From contig NOWV01000083.1 in assembly GCA_003344405.1 (NCBI GenBank), positions 248,001 to 312,000 of the forward strand: a stretch of 64,000 nt of DNA, written 5' to 3'. Each line of letters opens with the position of its first letter. Position 1 is the first letter of the stretch. Position numbers and translations under genes: made by a program. Below are positions 38,639 through 50,610 of this stretch, piece after piece. The DNA comes from Trichoplax sp. H2 (taxonomy: Eukaryota > Placozoa > Uniplacotomia > Trichoplacea). Under the pieces are notes generated by a model. The model worked only from the letters and a program-made list of their open reading frames with translations, was not told the DNA's origin and searched no databases.

Positions 38639-39550
38639 TTAAGTGTACAGATCAAAATCAATTCTCTTCGATGTGTAGTAAAGAGAATCTTCTGTCTCGG
38701 CCCTACGAGCAAAAACCCCATCTGGAAAATAACCTTGATTTGTCCAATCAAGCATTTGTGCGCTACTGTATGGTCCAAAGACCTCTGCATCTTCTTCATC
38801 TTTCCATTTATAGAACCAATTAACCGTGTCATTGTTTTCATCTTTCGATTTTTCGCTTAGTAAGCTAATTTGATGATTGATATATTCTAAGTTTTCATGA
38901 TAGATGTTTGTCCTGTCATTGTGAAGCAAGAGATCTGTTATTTCAGTTATGCGTTCGCACTTTTGTCGATTGTCCTCTTCCTTTTCAGTATTTGCAGTAC
39001 CTGCAATATCTGCAGGCTGAAATCTTTCTTTCTTTAACTTCCATTTTTGACTAGCTGAGCTACCCTTGTTTCCGCCGAAACGACGAATAGCTCGTATCGG
39101 AGTTTCTTTAGGTAGCAAGAAAGCAGCCAATTCCTTTAGAGCATTCAAGATACCGTCAGGTGGAAGCTTGTCTACTTTTTCACTTTGAGCACTATCTTCC
39201 TGCTCGATTTTATTTGATTGATTTTTAATTTTGTTCCAGTCGACAGCTTGCAACCAGTTATCACTCACATCATCATCCTTGTTTGCAAAATAGTTACCTT
39301 CAGCGTCAAAATAGCCTTCCTCTAATTCTTCCTTCAAATTAAAAGGTGTAATTTTCATTCCGTCATCCGTATACGTTTCTGTTTCGTCTTCTTGTCCTTC
39401 AATATCGTCTTCATTTAGTTTATCAACTTGCTTTCGATCATCTTCCTCATCGCTATCCAGTGAATGCTTACTTTTGAAACGTTTAACGTCATCGCTAGCT
39501 AATGCTTGCAAATTTTCTTCATCAAATCGAACTCCCTTGCGCTTCGACAT
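38639..39550 (-). CDS. CD2BP2: CD2BP2 (U5 snRNP GYF-domain protein), intronless
   Basis: Single uninterrupted exon of 303 codons plus stop on the minus strand. CD2BP2/U5-52K (yeast Lin1) is a component of the U5/tri-snRNP and binds proline-rich partners through its GYF domain. The start MSKRKGVRFDEEN is a basic, nuclear-localisation-like N-terminus. An acidic stretch (about aa 30-62) is followed by the conserved GYFDAEGNYF block (about 79-88). The C-terminal GYF domain lies at about aa 243-300, with the signature GPYSSAQMLDWTNQGYF (aa 259-275) and the aromatic lead WFYKWKD. Length is a little short of human (341 aa). It is the only single-exon gene here, which may reflect an ancestral retroposition or intron loss. 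It is head-to-head with NIF3L1. Confidence 0.95.
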   Translation of the reverse strand: MSKRKGVRFDEENLQALASDDVKRFKSKHSLDSDEEDDRKQVDKLNEDDIEGQEDETETYTDDGMKITPFNLKEELEEGYFDAEGNYFANKDDDVSDNWLQAVDWNKIKNQSNKIEQEDSAQSEKVDKLPPDGILNALKELAAFLLPKETPIRAIRRFGGNKGSSASQKWKLKKERFQPADIAGTANTEKEEDNRQKCERITEITDLLLHNDRTNIYHENLEYINHQISLLSEKSKDENNDTVNWFYKWKDEEDAEVFGPYSSAQMLDWTNQGYFPDGVFARRAETEDSLYYTSKRIDFDLYT

Positions 39551-40510
39551 ATTGCACTCTTCAATCGTCTACAGGTACTGCTGCTGTACCGTTGCAATAA
39601 CGAATTCATCGATTTGAACCAGCTTAACATAAAAAAAGAAAGCGCAATACCGTACAGTACTGATTCAATGCGTGCTGAAGTCTACTACAGTAGTGCAACA
39701 GTAGAGGTAACCAGTGCTCTATACAATCCTCTTATTGATTGATTAGTTCTACTACTAGTCTACAGTACGTACAGTACAGACGGACACTAGTAGACTTCTA
39801 CAGTACTGTACTGTACTGTACAGTACATTGCACACTTCAAGATTCGTACTGTACTGTACTGTAATAAATGCAACTTGAGGTAACCAGTGTTCCATACAAT
39901 CCTCCTTATTGATGGATTAGTTCTACTAGTCTACAGTACGTACAGTACAGACGGACACCAGTAGACTCTACAGTACATTGCACACTTCAAGATTCGTACT
40001 GTACTGTAATAAATGCAATTTGAGGTAACCAGTGCTCCATACACAATCCTCTTATTGATTGATTAGTTCTACTAGTCTACAGTACTGTACAGTACTGTAC
40101 ATTGCACACTTCAAGATTCGTACTGTAATAAATGCAACTTGCTACTTTTTTGACCCGCTGCCGTAGTTCATTCATCTCAATTGCACATACGGTATGTATC
40201 TCTAAAAAGCTGTGGTTATTTCTTTACTTATAAATTATGTTAAATTAATGTTGTTATTGATAAATGACTGCTGCATCTCTTTGATTACTGTAGTACAGTA
40301 TAATACGTTCTGCATAATACGTACACGTATTGTAATAATATAATACATTAAGACGTAAACTAATTTACATTTATATTATGTAAATTTATCGTTTAGTTTG
40401 ATCCTGTACATGTCTATCAGGCGTTCAGCTCTGTATTCGAAACGAAGTAGCCTTCATCTTTTGTGCCTATTTTTAGCCATTATTTAAGACCTGAAGCTTG
40501 TGATGCTGTT
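39551..40510. promoter_or_regulatory. Divergent promoter region CD2BP2 / NIF3L1
   Basis: Start codons are 960 bp apart and diverge. The space is packed with CTGTAC/GTACAG words: a palindromic patch near 39585, the 3-copy array at 39704-40141, TACTGTAGTACAGTA at 40286-40300 and AATACGT-AC-ACGTATT at 40316-40331. Bidirectional promoter function is inferred. Confidence 0.55.
39704..40141. repeat. Three-copy tandem array with variable GTAC tracts
   Basis: Copies at 39704-39876 (173 bp), 39877-40021 (145 bp) and 40022-40141 (120 bp). Each begins GAGGTAACCAGTG and ends AATAAATGCAA(C/T)TTG. Conserved blocks (TTGATTGATTAGTTCTACTA, CATTGCACACTTCAAGATTC) flank (GTACT)n/(GTACAGTACTG) tracts whose repeat number falls from copy 1 to copy 3. 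That explains the length differences. Two copies carry a further GTACAGTACAGACGGACAC block that copy 3 lacks. Confidence 0.93.
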
Positions 40511-42356
40511 ATGACCAAATGTGGATATTTGAATACATTCTTGTCACTCAGAAAGTCACTTTACCGAGTCAGTTCTTATCGTCAGTTATCCAATTTTGCA
40601 GGAGCGTACGGTATGGAGTTGCAAGAAGTAGTAGTTAAACTGGAAAGGTTTGGTCCAAATTCTTTAGCTGAGAAATGGGATAATGTTGGATTGCTTGTTG
40701 AGCCAAGTAAACCTCATTTAGTGAGAAAATTAATGATTACAAATGATTTAACCGAAGCTGTCTTAAAAGAATCTATTGCCGAAAAAGCAGATATGATCTT
40801 ATCGTATCATCCGCCTATATTTGCTCCGTTAAAGAAGTTGACCAACTCTTCTGTGAAAGAGAGGATATTAGTTAGTGCAATTGAAAACAGGATTGCTGTT
40901 TATTCTCCTCATACGATATATGATTCATTAAAAGGTATGTACCTTGTAAAATATGTATACGTACGGTAACCGACCTGGATTGAACGGTGTACTCGCAAGC
41001 TTATGTCTAGCGACTAGTAAGGGAACTTGGGTAGTCCCCGATATAACTTACAGTAATTGCGAAATACTTATTCTTAGACGATAAATACTAAAATTTCTGA
41101 ACTATTATACATGAAGAGCCTTAATTTAAAATGAGAGCATATTACTGTATAGTGTATACTTGCAGATATTTGTGCAGACTTTAGGTCTAAAATTGGCTCG
41201 ACTTAAAACAACAACTTTGTTAGCTTGTTTAAATGATACTACGGGTGATAATCTTAGGAACTGACCTAATTATATAAGCCACATCGTTACAATTAAAAGG
41301 TTTATCTTTGATTAGGCGGGGTTACGGACTGGTTAGCATCGTGCCTAGGGGAATATACTACGCAACCAGTCATTCCTTTCTTTGATGAGAGTGCCAGTGG
41401 ATATTACAAGCTAGAAATGTATATTAGCAAAGATAAGCAACACAATTGGTCAGAAGTACTAAATAATTACAATAAAGAAAACTCAGTTCAGGACATAATT
41501 GTATCTGATCTTGTGTGAGTGTAGATTTTCTGTTCATCAAATGATACAGCACTCCTAAACATCTTTTAATTTTACTTTAATTACTTAGAGATCCTAAAGG
41601 TTGCGTTAAATATGGAATTACGTGTTCCAGATCTGGGATGTTTCAGATTCTAGATTCGTACCATGAAATGTTTGATAGAAATGATAACCTACAAATTACT
41701 AAGCTTTCTAGTGTAAGTTAATCTTCAGATTTCGTACAATTAATACAATTCATGTTTTAAGGTCTACTTATTTAATTATTACTTACAATGTGTTACCGTA
41801 TACTGCTATTGTTTAGAAACCAATTCTAGGTACTGGATCTGGACGTATTTGTCGTTTGGTAGAGCCTGTATCTTTACAATTATTGATAGCTCAAGTAAAG
41901 AAACATTTAAACTTATCATCATTGAGGCTTGCTGCAGATTTTTATAAACCTTTAAGCGTAATGGAAATCTCGGTATTTTTAAGAAAAGTCGTTTCTTATT
42001 AATACGGTAACTAGAAGGACAGAATACTTTATTTAAATATTAAAATTGCGCTTATTTGTTAGGAAAGACAAGAGCATATCACAAAGAAGTTAATCCGAAC
42101 GGTAGCCGTGGTTGCTGGAGCAGGTGGTTCCTTGCTAAAAGGTGTAAAAGCTGATCTTTATCTAACGGGAGAGATGTCTCATCATGATGTTTTAGCTGCT
42201 GTCGCAAGTGGGACGTGTGTCTTGCTATGTGACCACACTAATACTGAACGTGGTTACCTCTTTAATAAGTTAAAATTGGACTTAGGATCACTACTAGATA
42301 ATAGAATCGAAATTATTACTTCTAAAGTCGATGGAGACCCTTTGGCCGTGATATAA
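40511..42356 (+). CDS. NIF3L1: NIF3-like protein 1, 5 exons
   Basis: NIF3/DUF34 family member, a conserved metal-binding protein of uncertain biochemical role. Exons 40511-40934, 41316-41514, 41589-41712, 41817-41972, 42063-42356; phase-consistent, about 398 aa (human about 377). Signature motifs are all present: AEKWDNVGLLVEPS, ITNDLTEAVL, LSYHPPIFAPLKKL near the N-terminus and AGAGGSLLKGVKADLYLTGE, MSHHD and CDHTNTERG near the C-terminus. The His/Asp/Glu residues in these motifs form the dinuclear metal site in the family. The first in-frame ATG (40511) precedes a Lys/Arg/Ser-rich stretch (MTKCGYLNTFLSLRKSLYRV) that could be a mitochondrial presequence. A second ATG (MELQEVVVKLERF) would give a cytosolic form. 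Head-to-head with CD2BP2. Confidence 0.96.
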
Positions 42357-44934
42357 GGAAACGATTTTAACTGCATGTCTACCGTTTTATTTTAAATCCG
42401 ACAATAATTATATGCTGGAGATCATTATCCCCAACGTGCAAATCGAGTCATTTATTGAAAACTACGGTAATAACAGTCAATATTCGCATTTATAACAACG
42501 ATGCACCTGTTCCGATTTCATTTGCTTTGATTCAACGTCTTCGATATATTTTTCAACAAGGAAGAAAGAACATGAAAATTGATAAACTCAGTATGACAAT
42601 GACAAATGTTTTGGCTAATCTTTCTACTTAGTGTTCATTATTAATTTGTTTGGTTCCGATAATAGTAAATTAGCCCACGTATACATTTTAGCATTACTGA
42701 CTTGAGTACTACTAGTGGCAGATTGTTTCATTTCAAAGTTTTAGGATATTTTAATATGCAAGCTACCTGTAGTTGCAAATCCGTGTAGAGTTTGAATATC
42801 GGATGCTTGCATTCTAATAAAGCGTGTAATGCGCTTCAATCATTGTACTGAGGTACTCAATAAAGTATATACTACACTGACAGTTTCTGCTGCTAACATA
42901 ACTATTCACTCCAGCAACTATGCCTGTTCAGTGCTCAGGGACACTTCCGTTTGCATAATACTATAGCAAGTAATAGTAATGTAACAGGTAGGCTTTGCGA
43001 ACCTTATGCAACATGGTACATCTTAAAGTTAGACATTTGTTACAGTTTTTCACCTGTTGCCTGTCCATCTCAGTCTATCAATTACGAATGAGTTTCTTTT
43101 TATTATTAGTTAGTTAAGTGATAAACTGACATAATATTTATTTTTTTAGTACAGTAGTTATACAATGATATTTAATTACTGTTCTAATTAATATATGAGC
43201 TCAGAACTTCTTGTTACATAAATATTATGTAACATAATGCAACACGTTACTGTAGTACTGTACAGTACTGTATTAACAGATGTAAATGCAAATATACACT
43301 GTACTGTACACTCAGTGTACAGTAGCCCTAACCATTTTGCATAAATTACTTTGAACACTTCGTTTAAGCTGTCCTACCGTTACATTAGGCGCGAGATGGA
43401 CGATTTCTTGATTTTTTTTAGATATGTCAATACATGTGCACAGTGCTCAGTACTCAGTGACCTTATTTTGTTGTACATGATCTCGAAAATCCTTGCACAT
43501 AAAGCGTATCCAATATTATTTGTAAGTACAGATATATAAACATCTCCATAATTTAAAACCAAGTATTTTTCTTGTATTTAGGATATACGTATATCATACA
43601 CGTTGAAGCTAGCAAAACGCTATTCTTAAAATTTTTGACCATGATCAGTACATTAATCAAGTATAATAGAACATCAAATTTTATTATCATTTTTCACGTT
43701 TCTTCCGTTGCCTGTTTAAGGTTGTTATTTACATATATTCTTTTCAAAAAAATTTTTTAATTCTCTACTACATCACTCTTGCCACTTGGCTTGTATAAAT
43801 TCAAATTAATACGATTCATAATTTCTGGGATCCATATAAATAGATTACCGTAGTACCTTGATAACGATACGGGTGCTTACGGCACATGATTGACCTTTAC
43901 TCACAATATCTGCACTCTGCAATCACGTAGATGATACAGGGACTTCATTTGTTAATTTCTTTAGTGAAAGAAATGATGCAATTCTTAAATCTTAACGGGC
44001 AAATAATCTTGTTATATAAACGAATTACACTTTTAAGTATCATACGAGGCCATACTCCATAAATTATAATGTCTCTATTTTCCTGCAATCATTGCAGCAT
44101 TCATCAAATAAATTTTATTATAATTATTCTCCTTCCGATTATTGAATACATTATAGTAATCACTAGATGGTTTCACGGGGGTTGTTGTTGAATAACTATG
44201 AAATCTTATGTGGGGTGTGTCCCTCAATAAAGATAGTTTAATAATATATATAATAACTATTAAATTAATCGTAGCGTAAAATAATAAAAATTTGCATATT
44301 TTTAGTTTACAGTTAGTCAGAGCTACTTAAACATTTTCAATACGCCGTACGTATCTATGATCCGGCTTATACGTATTTCCAGTTAATTGAAAGTACATAC
44401 TGTATATCATCACATCTAGAATTGATACACAAAAAAAAGTCGATCGGAGTGAGAATTAAGTTATCTTGGTCATCTGAGATAAAGTCTGACTTATCGATAT
44501 AAATATGAAATATCTACCATACAAGACATGCTTTAAGCTTATAAATCTTGTTTATTTTGTCAGATAACTAAGTAATTTACGGTCGTATCCGCTATCCAAG
44601 AATCACTTGTCATAAATAGAGGGTTGCACTATCAAGCACAAACCCAATCCTAACATTAGTCGCAAACGCTATATAAGCATAGTGTAGTAAACACTTTCAT
44701 GCATTTTTGCAAATGTAATTCAGAATATTACATATCTATTCAGAGCATTATGAACTTCGATTATATCGGCAACGTTTAAATAACTACTATTTAAAAATTT
44801 AAAAGCCATTACAAATCTCGATATGCATAATATACTCAAAACTGATATTTATTATTTATGAATAATATAAATGCTCTTTGTATGAACTTTTTGCGATTTC
44901 ACTTTGGCGTATTGCATTATTTAGCTTTTAAAAT
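42357..44934. other. Convergent intergenic region with orphan palindrome cluster
   Basis: Between the NIF3L1 stop and the stop of the first NUDT19-like gene. The first part should be 3' UTR. At 43213-43322 there is a dense palindrome cluster unlike the rest. Open frames near 43351-43539 and 43572-43760 have no recognisable similarity. Nothing else supported. Confidence 0.5.
43213..43322. promoter_or_regulatory. Orphan palindrome cluster
   Basis: Three elements within 110 bp: arms GTTACATAA/TTATGTAAC with 3-bp spacer (43213-43233); the 16-bp perfect palindrome AGTACTGTACAGTACT (43254-43269); arms CTGTACACT/AGTGTACAG with 1-bp spacer (43304-43322). They are built from the same words as the promoter-proximal clusters but lie about 0.9 kb past NIF3L1, with no identified gene starting nearby. 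Confidence 0.6.
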
Positions 44935-47197
44935 TTACAGTTTTGAGCTATCAGATTGTACATTTTGCCATTCTAGGTAAGGTACTTTATGACCATCGAT
45001 AGAAAAATTTTCTGGTAATACTTCCACGCGATAGGTGGTTACATAGTTAGACTTATCCCGTTTTTCATATTCTACACGATTTACTCTTTCAGATGATATT
45101 CTCAATTCAGAGATACTCTTATTCGAAGTGATGCGTCGATTACTTTCTTGCTGTTCGTCTTCTGGATATAAAGAGTCACCAGGCAGCAACGACTATTTAT
45201 TAAATTAACACAGTGAGGTAAGGGCTATCCGCAAAATACTCTTCGGTAGACTTATGGAAAAATAATGATTGCGGCAGTATAGTTACAAAATAAATAAAAT
45301 TACGCTATGTAAATACTTACAAGGAGTCCATCCTTGCATTGATAGTGAATAGGAAGATATTGTTTCGTTGGAAAATTCATGGCCCTATGTCTAGCAAACT
45401 GCAAAATTTCTGGTACAGTGTGGAAGCTATATCCGTAAGGTAGAAGAAAGTACTCACTAAACAATTGTAGGAACAATATACGCTATAGTTTATCAAGAGT
45501 GAAATTTCAGAATTATCGAAAATCTACCATCCGGTCTAGCTAAGCTTAGTTAATTTAAAAGAACAGGCTATCTACTACGTAAGACACTTAAGATTTCGCT
45601 TCACCTCCTACATAAAAACAATTCTAAAATGCGACACTGCATACATTGTTTAATTAAATTCATTTACTTGCATAATCTGCTCAATTCATATGTTTGAGGT
45701 GGAGCCAGAAAGATCTTTTTGATTGCATGACTCTTTAGTGCTTCTTCTGGAGTTGTCCACTAATTTTAGTTTAGCGATGGTAAGTTGTAATTAGACAAAA
45801 TTATTTATAGAATTATTTATCAGGTATATGGAACCACTAAAAATTGAAGGATGCGAAGTATGCTAAAGTATTAAAATATGCTAATTCTCGCTTTAAATCG
45901 TTGCAGCGTATCTTATACTAGCATAGAAATATATGTCCTATAATACGAGAAGTACAGTATATAGAGCTCTTCCAAGACTTATTTGCATGATAGCGAGACT
46001 AATATCAGAAGAAGTAAAGTACTTACATGCAAATAGGTTATTTCCGCCTGATCCTGTGATGCATTAATTTCACCTTCTGCACAGCATATAAAAAATGCAG
46101 TGTCGAATCGCTTGGGATAAGTTCTCGGAGTTAACCAGTTAGACCATTCATATAATGACCAAATATCTGGCAATGAATTGAAGTGTCTGTATTTAAAAAG
46201 TGATAATTGTTGTATTAAAAATGTGTAATAAATACAATGGTTATGAACTATGAGTGATTTATGAGGTTTACAATTATTTTAATTTCGTCTTCTGGCTATA
46301 AAACGATGCATAGTTACCTGCATAACTTGAGAAAATTGGAAGAATCTTCATTGACTAGGCGCCTCCAGTACTGGAGTTGCTGAATTGGCAAGTTATGAGC
46401 ACTTCCAATGTTACCATGTGATCCGTCTACGGGTAAGCGATTGTGTCTAAAGTTGCGAAGTAATAGAACTCCAGATTCTTCAAATGTTTCCCTTATTGCA
46501 CAAATGCGTAATCCAATGTCAGCTGGAATACACGATTGCCTTAGCTTGTTGTAGCAATCGCAACGAGGTAGACAGCTTTTAGGCAAGCTCTGCAAAATTT
46601 CTTGCCAATCGAAATATTGGCAAAACAGATCACGCCACTGCTCACTAAAATCTGTATCTTCAACCTTTCCACCGGGGAAAACACAGGCATTTGGCTGAAA
46701 TTACGATTAAGATATTGGTTATATATCATTACCGGATATACAGTACAAGATTTAGTATTGTGCCTTCAGCACTAATGATTTTGCAGTACAACATTGATAC
46801 ATCGATTTAACTAGATGTTATTCAAATCAGGCTTTGAATGCTGATAAAAGTAAATTAGATTGTAGGGTCGGGCACCGAAGCAAATTCTCCTAATTATAAT
46901 TACTAGTATGTACGTAAGTAATATGCGAGTATACAGTATACTGGACACGGCAGAATTTCATAATAAATGATTAACAGAATAAAAAGACTGGCCAGTCCAG
47001 GCCAGGAACGTACTGTACTGTTTGCAGACTTATAAAGATCTAACCGCAGTAGAACTCTCGTGTGTCAAATAATTTACCATGAAAGAACTTTTACTACTTC
47101 GTTTCAGTAATAGTGTCTCGTACTGAGAATGTGGTTTGCCATTAGAAGGAGAAATTAGAATCAATGTAGAAGCATCACTAGGGTTACTTTTCTTCAT
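44935..47197 (-). CDS. NUDT19: NUDT19-like Nudix hydrolase A, peroxisomal (ends SKL), 6 exons
   Basis: Probable CoA/acyl-CoA diphosphatase of the NUDT19 (RP2) family. Minus-strand exons 47197-47078, 46694-46318, 46186-46027, 45759-45668, 45426-45321, 45192-44935; about 370 aa (human 375). The split Nudix box typical of NUDT19 is visible: FPGGKVEDTDFSEQW, a long insertion, then IRETFEESGVLLL (REUxEExGU). Downstream family landmarks: LPDIWSLYEWSNWLTP, KRFDTAFFICC, FLAPPQTYELSRL and LLPGDSLYPED. The last three residues are SKL, a canonical PTS1, so peroxisomal import is expected. Neither paralogue B nor C has this. Exons 4 (92 nt) and 5 (106 nt) have the same lengths in all three paralogues. Exon 3 joins as R-H-F here but R-E-L in B and C, consistent with A being the outlier. 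Confidence 0.94.
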
Positions 47198-48180
47198 CTT
47201 ACTTGCGTATGGGCACTTAACCCAATCTTACTACTGCTGAATTATAAAACTATAATTAATTAATTATTAACGCCAATCTTCCTTGTTGGTAACATGGACC
47301 ACAAGTGTCCACAACCCTGGAGATATACCTTGAATACGCATGCGTGGTCGGGCCTAGTGTTAAGTGTATAATTTATTTATTTATATAGACAGTAAGCTCA
47401 CAAAAATCCTGTACTCTAAAAATACTTCTTGTATAAAGCTTCTGTATTTTGCGATTAACATCTCTTAATCGCAATCGACAAAGACGTATTTTTGATATGC
47501 AAAACTTTAATGCAACCTGAATTGATACTATAAACTGCAAATTCCGTAATGAACATTGTGTGATAAGCAGTAGTATTGATGAATTCTGAATACACAGTCC
47601 TAACGATTTAGTATTTTGTACTTTTATTTCTTTATCATCCTCGTATTTGTAAAGTCATGGACTAACTAGAAGAAGACCAGTTCTTCTTCTAGTAGTCCGT
47701 AGTAAAGTAAAGGCTCATATTACGTCCAATAAAGTATATATGTTGGAAATTTTGAGTGAGCAAGAATAATTTCCAGTAGCCAATCAGCGTAGTAAATACT
47801 GATAGATTCGGTGTTGATGAAAGTAACGCTACTTATTGTATAGGTGTATATTATTAAGAATTCAAATCTATAAGTACGTATCATAGTTAGCCAGGTATGA
47901 CGCACTGCACGATGACTCAAACATACCTTTTCTAGAATGCTTAATTATACTGTATTTTGGAAAGCACTGATTACAGCCATATACTATCGTGCCATCCATT
48001 TTGCGTTTCCAATAATTAATAAATTAAATATCTTCGATGATCATTTTATCCGATACAAAGTATGAAACCCAGTTTTTATGCAAGAATAAGCAAGATAAAA
48101 CATGAAAACTAAATTCGAATAATGCTAGTAAGACGCTAGGACCTATATAACATTTTATGTGTATATTCTTAATAATTCCA
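47198..48180. other. Intergenic region between NUDT19-like A and B
   Basis: 5' flank of gene A and 3' flank of gene B (both minus). It contains an imperfect hairpin at 47659-47698 but no strong GTAC palindrome upstream of gene A. Gene A's GTAC words (AGTATACAGTATACT near 46929 and CGTACTGTACTG near 47009) are in its first intron instead. No exon recognised. Confidence 0.5.
47659..47698. repeat. Imperfect inverted repeat (about 17-bp arms)
   Basis: GGACTAACTAGAAGAAGA and TTCTTCTTCTAGTAGTCC flank a 4-nt CCAG loop, with one extra A in the left arm. About 460 bp upstream of the gene A start codon. Role unknown. Confidence 0.75.
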
Positions 48181-50610
48181 TCAAAATAATTGCGGCGGTT
48201 TATGGCCGTCAGCAGTATTGATATTGCAATACAGAGTTGACCATGTATCATGACTTGGGTTAACTGTATTAGAATATTCTTCATGAAAGACGCAACGATA
48301 CATATTTTCGGAGGAGCTGTTAACCTGCTCAATTGTCTCACTGTTCCTATTTATAAGTACAGCGTCTTCTCCAGGAGCTTCTCCTTCGTAATTTTGCAGA
48401 GAAAGTAAATCCAAAGGATACAGTGAATCTCCCGGCATTACGGTCTGAGAATTTTGAAAAAGCATCATTAAAATTATTACAGTATGTCAATTTATTGCCC
48501 TGGCTAGGGATTTAATAAAAGAACTTCGTATGTCTAGCATAAAACATAAATTAACAATAAACTCTGCAGTGAATACTCTTCTTAGGTAAATCATCAATAT
48601 GAGTTAAACACTATGTTTATAACAACAACGATATTATCTTATGAGTATTTATCAAACGATGATAAAGGTCAATGAAAGAAAATATTATAGCCCGTATATT
48701 AACAGTGAATAAATATATTACATACCATATTGCCATCTTTGCATTTGACAAGTATCGGCAGATGCAGCAATGTCGGATGGTTACGAGCCCGGTTATACGA
48801 AAACTTCAAGACTTCTTCAACTGAACTAAAGCTAATTAAAACTGAAGATGAGATTGCAATGTATACTACACTTAGAATAATTAATTTTGAATGTATGCAT
48901 TCTTAAGTGTGATGGCGCTTTTGTACTGTAATTTATACAAAAGGTTTTACATTCCTTGTAAAATTTATGCTGAGAGAAAAGCACTATTGTTAAGTTTACA
49001 AATATATACTTAAGCAATCTCGAGAGCTCCACGTTTTGAGGAGGAAATAGTAGTAGCTTCTTGCTTGCAAACTGTTGGAGTACGCCTAGTGGAGGAGTCC
49101 ACTAGAGTATAAGATTAAATTAAATATCGTTAATTGGAATGCAATCCTACATTGAGTTAATATATTAGGTGATCTGAATTTGATAATATGAGTCTATATT
49201 ACTCCAATCCAATTATATACACAAGTAAGCAGTAGCAAGCACTAGATCTACGCTTTATGGTACATATTTATTATTGCATACACTAGATATACTCGTACAT
49301 ATTACAGCTAGATACCAATAGCTTTATATTATCAATAGAAATTTAAAAATTATCGACCATTTTGTTTCTATCATAGCTAGAGTTGAGGTATTTATACTTA
49401 TTACTCACGAAGGTTTTCGTGACTTCCCTAGCATCCTCAGACACATCATCCATTTGTTCAGTGCAACAAACAAAAAAACTAGTATTGAAGCGTTTCTTAA
49501 AACCTGGAGGTGTGAACCAGTTATTCCATTCATATAACGACCAAATATCTGGTAAAGCTTGCAATTCTCTAAATCATAGTACATGTAATTGTACAGTATG
49601 AGTACTATTACTAGTACACAAAATATTATAACTAAACCGTTGTAGATTATAAAAATTCAGTTGTACATTAAAACGATTTTACAGGTTTGATAGCATTAAA
49701 TGCCTAATATACAGTACAGTACTAAGATAATATTAAATCATAAAAGTAAAGAAACCATAGATGTGCAGTGGATTATTACTAGATTTAACCAGTAATCCAT
49801 AGATTTGCCTTTACCTACATAAATCCATAAACCTGGTAGCATTCTCACGTACCATAACCCTCCATTTATTAAGCTCTTCACTAGATATATTTATTGTACT
49901 AGCAAAGGTACCTCCGGAATTACTTTCAGGTAGACCGTCAGTCAAGCTCCGTAATAGCAGTATTCCACTCTCTTCAAAAGTCTCGCGAATAGCAGAAATA
50001 CGTAGTCCGATATCAGTCGTTAAACTCGAATCTCTCGACCTAGTATACAAGGACGTACGAGGATCACAGGTTTTTGGTAAGCTTTCAATTAAGTTGAGCC
50101 AATCTACTTCTTTCTGATAAATGTTTTTCCAGTCATCACTAAAATCAGCTTTATCGATCATTCCTCCAGGAAATACCGCAGCTCGAGGCTAAAATTAATA
50201 GAAAATACAATATCTATCGTTAAATTCTTAATAACTATGGGACGTATGCTTGATTAAGTCGTGAATTACCCAATCTTTCAGTGCAACAAGATATGACTAA
50301 CAGCAAGTAACATCAAAATTCAACTATGCTATGGGATATAACATGCTAGTTAGCTACGTGATTTACTATTTATCAGGTTTTAATCAGGCAATATATGACG
50401 CAAGTACTGTACTGTATATGTATTGACACTGTCTGTAATAATCTAACAGTAAGTAATCTTCAGATTAGGTTGTACCATGAATGAACTACGGCTGCTTCTT
50501 TCCACCATAAGCACCTGAAGATTATTTGCAGATTTTGATGCTCGCTGACTGCTACGAGCTAACAGAATAAGCGTTGCTGCTTCATAAATCGCACTTTTGT
50601 TCCGGCTCAT
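48181..50610 (-). CDS. NUDT19: NUDT19-like Nudix hydrolase B, 6 exons, no PTS1
   Basis: Second NUDT19 paralogue. Minus-strand exons 50610-50476, 50188-49815, 49568-49409, 49101-49010, 48831-48726, 48444-48181; about 376 aa. Start MSRNKSAIYEAATLILLARS leads into the Nudix beta-strands. The box is FPGGMIDKADFSDDW plus IRETFEESGILLL. LPDIWSLYEWNNWFTPPG, KRFNTSFFVCC, LFPPQNVELSRLL and MPGDSLYPLD follow. The C-terminus is GHKPPQLF, not a peroxisomal signal. Catalytic Glu residues of REUxEExGU are intact, so it should be active, presumably outside peroxisomes unless imported by piggyback. The family substrate is CoA or its derivatives; the substrate here is inferred. The start codon is 444 bp from that of gene C on the opposite strand. 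Introns 1-3 carry CTGTAC words (for example 50403-50418 and 49711-49723). Confidence 0.94.

Noticed and set aside
39704-40141. Regularly repeated units resembling a CRISPR-type array
   Set aside because: The units are long, adjacent and differ only in microsatellite length. There are no unique spacers and the genome is a spliced animal one.
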